A stretch of DNA of 64,000 bases, taken from assembly GCF_020382885.2 (NCBI RefSeq), contig NC_058506.1:9650318-9714317 (forward strand). The letters are read 5' to 3'. Below, piece by piece: positions 55,901 to 64,000 of this stretch. Source of the stretch: Scatophagus argus. Its lineage: Eukaryota > Chordata > Actinopteri > Scatophagidae. The notes under the pieces are model-generated. The model was given only the letters and a program-made list of their open reading frames with translations. It did not search any database and was not told the DNA's origin. Every line of letters starts with the position of its first letter. Positions within the stretch are counted from its first letter, which is position 1. The position numbers and the translations under genes were made by a program.

Positions 55901-57389
55901 TTACAAAATGATCCATTTATGATCATATTAGGCTTTGGTTTAAGCCAGACTGATACAGCTTGAAAGACTGTGCAGCTAGAAATATCCTGGGAAAACATTA
56001 ACCTCTTTATTAATCATTTATGTGTTTTTCTTGCAGTTTTTTTGGATCAAGAGACAGTTGTTTAAATGACAAAGCTTCACTGCTTTTGTGTTTGGAGGAT
56101 GTACAGTGGCATTTAAATTTAAATTGTTAGGTTGATGCATACAGCTGAAAATGTCCTGAAAATACTAACAACTGGTTCCCAGATATAATGAGCAGAAACC
56201 TGAGGGGGCAGGAGCAGAACAATGCACTTCCTCTTCACTTCTTCTGCATAAGGTGTATCAGACACTTCTCTAATGTGGTGACACCCTCAGAGGACCGTTT
56301 CTATTCCAAGTCACTGTCAGTTTGATGGTCAGTTTGACACTACTCTTTACTAGTGAAGATTTCACTGAAGCCTTCACATATCTGTAAAGGTAAGAAAATG
56401 GCTGCCTTTGCTGTTAAAACTTTTGGCTCCCTTCAGTTGTCATTTTCTGTTGCTGCACGTCATTCACATTCAAAGGGGATGTGTTTATTACTCTCCCACA
56501 GCGGTAATGAAAAATAACTTAATGACACTGTAGCTGATGGTGGCTAAAAACATCAGGCAGATGATGTAGATGTATGTAAATAACTTGATGATCCGAGTTC
56601 TGTGAGGTTTATCATCAACGTTTCATGAGGTTTTAAGACAGCTCATTAGCGATGCCAAACAATTCACAGTGTCGAAAAAAACAAAACTTCTTAGATTTTA
56701 GATGTTTTCACTGAGCACAGGGATATGTGTAGATTAGGTTACAGAAATCATAAAAATGAGGAAAAAAAATGGTGCACAAAGTGTTATGTTTTCTACACTA
56801 ACATGACTCAGACTCTGCAGTCGTGCCAGACGCTCTGTGAAGCCACCCTTAAGCTCAGCTGTTTTTTAGTTTAGCTTACATCTTCAAAGTGACGTTTCCA
56901 ACGTGCTGATCTATAACATGTACCATGGTCAGTGTCATAGTTTACAGTGTTAGCATGCTAGCAGTTTCCATCACCAGAGCCATGCTGCTAAAGCATGACT
57001 AAAAAAACACCTTCGCCTTTTCTCGTGTTTTTGATTTTGTCTGTTTAATTTGTCAGACTAAACATCCAGCTGGAATGTGGGAGGTACGCCTGTATTTTCT
57101 TTCTGTACAGCTAATTATCTTATTTGCCTTCCTCCTTCCTGCAGCCACCGACCCATATTGATCTATGGATAGAAGTATAGGCTACGATATCTCTTACTGA
57201 AATTTGAGTAAACTACAGATTATTCACTCAATCATCGTCATTTGTTGTTTTAAAAGGACACAATTATCATCAGTTATGGGCTCATTTGACAAAAGTGGAG
57301 ACATTTCATCTTAGGGGTAAAACCTAAACAGGTTAGCACAAAGCGCCGGTGGACTGGATACAAAATCGAAAGAGGGTGGCACCTGACTG

Positions 57390-57403
57390 GTTGCTATGGA
57401 AAC
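57390..57403 (+). promoter_or_regulatory. RFX X-box-like motif
   Basis: GTTGCTATGGAAAC is a two-half-site match to the X-box bound by RFX factors (GTNRCC, short spacer, RGYAAC) with minor deviations. It lies about 3 kb upstream of the sipa1 coding exon in otherwise plain DNA. Confidence 0.4.
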
Positions 57404-59045
57404 AAGGACTGATTCATGGGTTGGGGGTCTTAAGAAGCTTAGAAAAGTGTGGTTTATACAAAAGGTGGTGAGTGATAAGTGTGTCCAAGCGCAGCCCGCA
57501 CTCTGTGTTGGTGTTTCTGGCCAATGCTGGAAGTTCAGTTTGTTGCTGGAACAACATGACGGCAATCTGTGATTTTCGAAAAACGACCCTGCTGCCAATA
57601 ATCTGCACTCCCACTTTGAAACAGCGGAGAAAATCGATTGCTCGTGTTTTTTCAAGACATTGTGAAGCATGCAGATACTGCAACTAATTATTGCAGATAG
57701 ACAAGCATCTTTTGTGCCCCACATGAGTACTGGTGTTAGGGAAGATTTGAAGGTTCCCAGGAAGAAACATGAGCAGCGTTTTAATGCCAGCAGCCCTGGC
57801 ACCATGCAGACAGCACACAGAGGCTGCTCTTGTGTGGACCAGTGTCAGATGGGGAACCACACACATCCTTAATTGTTAGGAAGAGAGAAGCCAGGAACAA
57901 TCAGAGATGTTTAAAAAAGTGACGTTTTTTTTTTTTTTTGCCTGTCATAATTTATCTTCCGCGGCATCAGTTGAAGTCTGATATAGCAATCAGACAGACG
58001 TGGAAGTAAATTTAAAGTTTCAATGCTACAACCATTGATGAGTCGTGTGTGAACTCAGTCTATTGGTAACACTAAGCCATCCATATACACTGAGGTGATG
58101 TACTTTGTATTGTTTCTGGTTGGAATTTATGCCCATAGTGATTATTTTAAGGATGATCCTGAGTCAGTCCTCTTCAGTGTGACCCTAGACCGATGAAATG
58201 AAATAAATCTTCTGGCTGTACTCCTGGCATTGCAGAGAGTGCTTCAAGGGTTGCATTGGGGGAATTTGGGCTCGTGCTCAGTGTCTAAAATCCTGACTGT
58301 GGCCATGCATACATGAGCATGCCTCCTGCCCGTTTCCAGTAATTTTACTTTCCCAGTCCTTACTTTTATTAGCATTTAGATTTATGTGGATTTTGAATGC
58401 TTCTCTCAGTACGTGCTCATCTGCATGACATGCTTATTGTCTTGGGCTCTGCTTGCTTCTGAGCATTGCATGAGCCACACCACCAAACTACAAAGCATAT
58501 CATTGTTGATGTAAATGTTTGAAGTCTAAGCGTGATTGTCTAAAATAAAGATTTAAAGAGAGTTGGTGGTGTCATTCCAGTGGTTGCATTTTTGTTAATT
58601 GTATGGAGACCCTGCAATATTTTAAGCAAAAGAGAAGTATAATATGATCCTAGAGTCTAAAAAAAAGCATGTAAATGTGAATAACATCTAACATATTTTG
58701 GCCTGTATTACGTGTTCAGCAGTGGTAAGTATTGACTATAGTGAGAAAACAGGAACTGATGACAGTGCTGAATGTGATCACATTATAACAGTAACATGTT
58801 ACAAAGCTTAAAATACAAGCCTGTTTTGACATTAAGTATGAACAAAAACATTTGATTACATTCCATATTACACGGGTGCACATAAACACCTCCTTTACAA
58901 CAACACCTTAGCTTTACTCAAGGCTTTTTCCGCTAAATTTAGACGTCTGCTGATGTGTTGTGTTACTGCACGGAAATGAAGAGAGTGTCAGAGCGGGCGA
59001 GAAAGGGAAACAAAGATTTCTTGTGACTTCCTCACTCTACGTTTA

Positions 59046-59122
59046 TGTTGTGTGTGTGTGTGTGCTTGCATGTGCGCGTGTGCATGCATGCGTATGCATG
59101 TGTGTGTGTGTGTGTGTGTGTA
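59046..59122. repeat. Interrupted (TG)n microsatellite
   Basis: TG runs broken by GCATGC-type units just upstream of a possible untranslated exon that ends at 59350. Confidence 0.85.
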
Positions 59123-60031
59123 TGCAGCTTTTCTGGTAGCAGCACTGCACCACGCACCTGCTCTTTAGGCTGAGAGCACGAGAGAAGAGATGTGAAAAAG
59201 CTAGACAGGAAGAAGCCTTGTACCTTACTGTGTACAACAAAAGGTTTCGTCTTGAGTTGACTGACATCAGTTTGGTCAAAGACAGGACACCAGTCATAAG
59301 TAATGACAGAAACTGGCTGATCTGCACCTGAAACTCAGTCCACTTTCTTGGTAAGTTGCATTCAAAACTTTAAATGATGAATTGTATCAGGACTTAGAAA
59401 AGGGAAGCACACTGCTTCATACTCATCAGCACAAAGCTGTTGCCTTTGAATGACTCCTAACCTCTTCACTGACTTTGTGAAAATAATGTCTTTGCAATTG
59501 TTCCAAAATCTTATATCAGTAGTTATTAAAAATGTTTTTGTTGTTCTGTTGTTTTGTTTCTATATTTTTTTTCACACTGGTGCAGGAGTAAACTAAAAAC
59601 TGTGTCTGTTTGTGTGCGAACGTATGCGAAGGTTAGAGTAAGTTAACACTTATTTCTCTTGTATGTTGGCACACTTTCAGTAAGCCAGGAAGGCCCCCTC
59701 CCCTGCGTTAATATTGTCTATTGTGAGCGTCTGCAATGTGGATGTGGCGAGCCTTTAGTTGTGGAACTATTTAGGGAAACTTTGGAACGGAAAGTGTGGA
59801 AAGGAAAGAATAATAATGAAAAAAAACAGCGGTACAAGGCATTACTCAACAATATAACACACGTCAGAGCTGCTTGTTGCTTTGCACACAACATGTTTCC
59901 GTGTACAGATTGACAAGCTGCTATTTGAATATAAAGCTGTTGATTAGGACAACAGCAGTGTGGGTGAATGACGTAAATGATGAGAATGAAAAAGACATTT
60001 CTCTTACTTTTACTTTCTTTTCTTTCTACAG

Positions 60032-60530
60032 GTGGCCAGCGGACCAGACCAAAGGGAAGCAGCTGGCACTGAAGAGTGCAGACGAATGGGTGCCATGTTA
60101 GAAGGCTTGATAGAGACAGAGCCTCTCCTACACGGAGGACACAGAGTGGGGCTTCAGTGATGATCCTCTCATCTTTACACCACAGGAAGGAGCAAACTAC
60201 AGCTGGAGTACCACTAAAACACACATCTGCACACCTGGACCATCACCTGCACCGAGACACAGCCTCACATACTCCTCCTCAGTGTTCTTCATTCACACTT
60301 CAGAACTCGTTGACTCGTGAAAACAAACTGCGGCACCTCACAGAGGCATCAATGAAAGCCCAAGGGTTGAAAGTGTTCAGCCATCTTAAATGGTGTGAAT
60401 GAGAATCTTGGTGCACAGCTCTCCTGTTTCACACCAGCACCACAGAGACAGGGACAGAAATTTAAGTGGGACAACAGAAAGCTCAGAGTAGAGAAAAGAT
60501 CGTTGGACTGGAGTCGGTATCTCAGGCACC
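60032..60530 (+). other. sipa1: sipa1 5' leader within the first coding exon, with upstream ORFs
   Basis: An excellent acceptor (long pyrimidine tract, then CTACAG) precedes 60032. The 499-nt leader contains upstream ATGs, among them one at 60086 opening a 24-codon ORF (MGAMLEGLIE start) and one at 60399 opening a short ORF that ends before the main start. Such uORFs could lower translation of the main frame; this is inference. Confidence 0.6.
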
Positions 60531-63429
60531 ATGCAGTCAGACGACCTCTTCATCCGCAAGTTTCGCCGTCAGAACATGCGGCCGCCTGTTGCCACCGTCA
60601 ACTTTGACACCAAACGGGAAGCAGGTGTAGTGGAGTGGCCGCCCAGGCGGGACGGTGATGGAGCTGACGGAGACAGCCTCACTCCGAGCCGTGCGGGGCT
60701 GACCCTGAGGTCGGTGGGCCGGGGCCACATCATGCAGAGAAGTAACAGCGATGTGACCTTAGGAGACTTGGACTCCTCTGGGAAGGGAGGGGGCAAAGCA
60801 GCTCGGGCGGTTGGTGAGAAGGTGGGTGCGGGGTCTCAGGGGGACTCGGGGGTGCTGCTTCACAGGGAATACGGCAGCCTGTCCTCACTGGAGAGACAGA
60901 CTCAAGCTCAGGAGTCGAGCACAGACGACCGGGGACCCCTGAGTCCAAATGCCCTTCGCTTCAAAGACCCTTTCCTGCTTTTAGGACTGCAGGGCAACCC
61001 TCCAGAGCCTGATGGATTCTTTCGAGGTCTGTCTTTTCCCACAGGGGAATCCCCAAAACCTGTCAAGCCGCCGAAGCCCGAAGGTCTAAGTAAGAAGACC
61101 AAACCCGTGCCCCCTCAGATCCCTCAACCAGGTCAGTATGACAACATCGGGGGTGGAGCCTGGGTGAGGAACTTTGCCCACTACGATGTCCAGAGCATCC
61201 TGTTTGACCTCACTGAGGCAGCCACTAACAGAGACAGCATTGGACGGAAAAAGAATATCACCTCGGGGGCTTCAGCAGCCTCACAGCTGCGGCCCCTCTC
61301 CCAGGCTGCCCCATCCTCACCTGCACAGGGTGGGGGAGGCAACAGTGGGATTGCAGATGACCCTGAGCAGTCACTGCTGCTGGACGAAGGCGATGGTAAT
61401 GACAACGAGCTCCTGCTCAGCTGCCCTCACTTCCGCAATGAGACGGGGGGAGAAGAACAGGTGGGTCTGGGTCGATCCCAGGGGAGGCGGGGACTCTGGT
61501 CGAGCCTGCGAACCCCCAACGATGCAGTGTCGGTCCTGGAAGAGCCCAGAGAGAGTCACATCCAGCAGCAGGGCAAGAGCAACTACTTTATAGAGCATGC
61601 AGATCTGGGAGCTCATTACTATCGCAAATATTTCTACATGAAAGGTACTTGCGGAAATTTACATTCTTTTTCTTTTTCCTATGGTGACAGTACTTTGACT
61701 TTTCTTGAAAGGCAGTGGAAACTCTTTTAAGTGTCAGCCTGGATTTATGTTTCATTATAGTTTTGTGAAAGTTTATCGTATAAGGCAAAATTAGTTGTTG
61801 GTCGGAGAGCAGAGTACAACAGTCCTGGCTCCATACTTGGGCCTCAAAATCATCAGCTTGTTTCTGGTGCACTCATTTTGTGTCTGTAATTTAATTAGCG
61901 GCTTTTTAATTCAAAATTATTAGTGACTATATCTTCTTATGTGTATTGCTTTAATATGTTAGGAAGGATACCACAGTTAAGTGGAGGATTAAAAACATTA
62001 ATAACTCTCAATATGTCTTTTATGAAATGAAAGAAATGATTCAGCGCCCCTATCCACCATAATAACTTTCATACAGTTTCTTATTACCACCATATTTTAA
62101 CCCCAACACTGTCACAGTTTGTTGTTCTTCACAGTTGTATTTATGTAACTATGTTGACAACACAGAACACCAGAATTTCTTTGGCATGGACGATCGCCTC
62201 GGCCCAGTGGCCATCAGTTTCCGTCGAGAGGAGAAAGAAGGATCCAGCGGAGCTCAGTACAATTGCAGAATCATCTTTCGCACCACAGAGGTAAACCTGC
62301 ACTTTTCTCTCCTCAAAGCTCTCCTCTGGTTCAGCGTGTGTTAAATTGATTTGACTGGATGTGATGAATGTGAATCATCCCCTCAGATGAAGACACTGCG
62401 AGGTTCCATCTTGGAGGAGTCAGTACCTTCTGCCGCTCGTCACACAACCCCCAGAGGCTTGTCTCCTAAGAGGCTGCTGGAGTTCATCTTGCCTGAGCTG
62501 AACCTGCACTGCCTTCGCTTGGCCTCAAACTCCCCCAAGGTCCGGGACACCCTGCTGAAGCTGGACGAACAGGGGGTGAGTAAGGCTACGTCTGCTGACA
62601 CTAAAGACTGTTGTGTCACGCAGAAGTCTTTTAAACTCTTAAACTCTCTCTCTTTGAAGTATTGAGCAGCCTGAGCTCTGGCCTAAAAGCTGAAGGGGAT
62701 TAATGTAATGCATGCTGTGTAGGTGTACAACATTTTACAACAGAAATCTCTGACAACATCTTGAGCTGTAAAATAAGATGTCAAATGATTCTTCTTCTCT
62801 GTCCTCTGATATAGCTGAATTTCCAGCGAAAGGTTGGGGTGATGTATTGCCGTGCCGGGCAGAGCTCAGAGGAAGACATGTACAACAATGAGAGCTCAGG
62901 GCCAGCGTTTGAGGAGTTTCTGGATCTGCTCGGGGAGCGGGTGCGCCTGAAGGGCTGGGAGAAATACCGAGCTCAGCTGGACAACAAGAGTGAGCTGAAA
63001 ACATACACCACACCCAGATCCATTGGCTGGATCTCACCTTGTCGCAGGACCATTATCCGAAGGGCATCAGTGCACCACTGAAAGCCTAAGATAACTGCTA
63101 TCTAGCCACATGTAATCTGAGTAACGCCTGCAAAATGGCATAGTCACTGCTGATTATCTTGGAGCTGTTTTCCCTTCAGTGAGCAGCAGAGAACAGCAAA
63201 TGGGACAGATTTCACCCTGACTGTGACAGTTTGAGTTGAGTCTTTCATTCAGAGACGCTGACTGATTTTGGCCAAATTTCTTGTGTCTCTATGTGTGTCT
63301 TTCTGTGTGTCTCATGTTTGTGTAGCGGATTCAACGGGAACACATTCCCTCTACACGCGCTACCAGGACTATGAGATAATGTTTCATGTGTCCACCATGC
63401 TGCCCTACACAGCCAACAACACACAACAG
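60531..63429 (+). CDS. sipa1: Signal-induced proliferation-associated protein 1 (Rap GTPase-activating protein), 5' part
   Basis: SIPA1/SPA-1 turns off Rap1 by stimulating GTP hydrolysis and controls adhesion and lymphoid proliferation. Exons visible: 60531-61644, 62166-62290, 62387-62575, 62815-62989, 63326-63429; 569 codons in frame, continuing past the window. The start has a good context (CACCATGC). Residues 1-350 are a variable, Ser/Pro/Gly-rich region beginning [12 protein letters not shown]. Family blocks follow: [56 protein letters not shown], and from about 477 the RapGAP domain ([29 protein letters not shown], then [19 protein letters not shown]). The catalytic asparagine motif expected next (HIGND) is beyond 63429 and not in the window. 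SIPA1L paralogues share these blocks; the neighbour kat5 favours SIPA1 itself, as in human 11q13.1. Confidence 0.88.
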
Positions 63430-64000
63430 GTAAAATAATCCCATCTATATTTCAACACAGATATGATGTAAGAGTTAGTTTTCCTGCCCTTTGTGTTGCA
63501 GAAGCAGTATTTCCAATACCACGTTCATCTCTCGGAGTTCACAGACTTGACATTTTTCTCAAATGTTTCACCTCTGTTGCTAAAGAAACTGCATCAGTCT
63601 CGGTGCAACCCTCATTACCCATCTCTGTTCAGACTGTCATGCTTTGGTAAATGCTTTAGAAAAAGCCTCTGTACTCTGCAACAAGCATGACATAAAAATC
63701 CTGCCCCCCAGTGTTCACTCCCACCATGAAGGTATTCACTGTCGCCTCTCAGGCAGCCTTCCTGTTCAGCTGACTGTCAGCTCTTTATGTGCAGTCTGCA
63801 GTTTAAGCCTGTTTGCTGTCACTTACAAAGAAACCGGACATGACATACTAATATAGATTAAAGGTTTAAATGAAACAAAACATGGTAGTGACAAAGCCGT
63901 GAGATGTCTCCTTGAAGTGTTTTTTACATCAAGTTTTAGGTCTAATTTTGTTTTCTATTTTGAAAGATGTAGTATTTTTTTTTCATAAAGAAATTCCATA
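63430..64000 (+). other. sipa1 intron running off the right edge
   Basis: The exon ending at 63429 (donor GTAAAA) should be followed by an LLRKRHIGND-type exon. No such sequence is found before 64000, so this stretch is read as intron. A GCAG at about 63501 followed by an open frame is not a family match. Confidence 0.6.

Larger units (their letters stand above)
42421..60031. other. Gene-poor 17.6 kb, probable promoter and leader introns of sipa1
   Basis: No protein-coding exon matching a known family was found, and no Rel-homology (RELA) sequence, although RELA lies between KAT5 and SIPA1 in human. CpG-containing DNA is at 42420-43070. A possible untranslated exon is at 44110-44188 (after acceptor atttttcag) and another ends at 45534 with a strong donor. 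A strong donor also lies at 59350/59351. Microsatellites are dense, especially at 44340-46900. A SINE relic lies at 45820-45925. 47000-57300 is largely featureless AT-rich DNA with small chance open frames. Confidence 0.5.

Noticed and set aside
57311-57805. 164-aa open frame on the minus strand as a possible gene or transposase fragment
   Set aside because: No recognised domain, no splice or promoter context, overlapping frames on the other strand; kept only as a regulatory-region observation.
63502-63690. Open frame after a GCAG acceptor as the next sipa1 exon
   Set aside because: The expected RapGAP continuation (LLRKRHIGND-type) is absent and the frame resembles nothing in the family.

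Overview
The window is vertebrate nuclear DNA, most likely from a percomorph teleost. Genes are split into many short exons with GT-AG introns, the intergenic DNA is AT-rich and full of CA/GA/TAA microsatellites, and the proteins are close to mammalian orthologues but carry fish-type differences. Bacterial features (operons, Shine-Dalgarno sites, CRISPR) do not apply. Exons were assembled by hand from splice sites and reading phase; every gene model that is complete inside the window closes in frame.

Layout, all on the + strand unless stated: (1) 1-1200, CpG-rich non-coding DNA, perhaps the promoter of a gene outside the window. (2) 1366-4121, dpagt1, first enzyme of the dolichol N-glycan pathway, 9 exons, 406 aa. 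(3) 6144-9463, hinfp, zinc-finger activator of histone H4 genes, 9 exons, 469 aa. (4) 10804-11923, a small secreted cysteine-rich protein with one sushi domain that I cannot name, 4 exons, 224 aa. (5) 13367-14345 on the minus strand, a small secreted protein consisting only of a transcobalamin-type C-terminal domain, 4 exons, 139 aa. (6) 18337-28486, abcg4, a sterol-type half-transporter, 642 aa, with a probable untranslated first exon near 16 kb. (7) 33530-40635, kat5 (Tip60) histone acetyltransferase, 519 aa. (8) about 20 kb without a recognisable coding gene, rich in microsatellites and probably holding the promoter and leader introns of the next gene. (9) 60531 to past the right edge, sipa1, a Rap GTPase-activating protein, first 569 codons in five exons.

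The genes are not a functional pathway; what unites them is ancient linkage. dpagt1-hinfp-abcg4 matches human 11q23.3 and kat5-sipa1 matches human 11q13.1, so two blocks that are far apart on the human chromosome are contiguous here. The two small secreted-protein genes sit between hinfp and abcg4. The most useful leads are those two genes, the cysteine in the ABC signature of abcg4, the missing proline-rich segment of kat5, a pair of CTCF-like sites and a tRNA-derived SINE relic.
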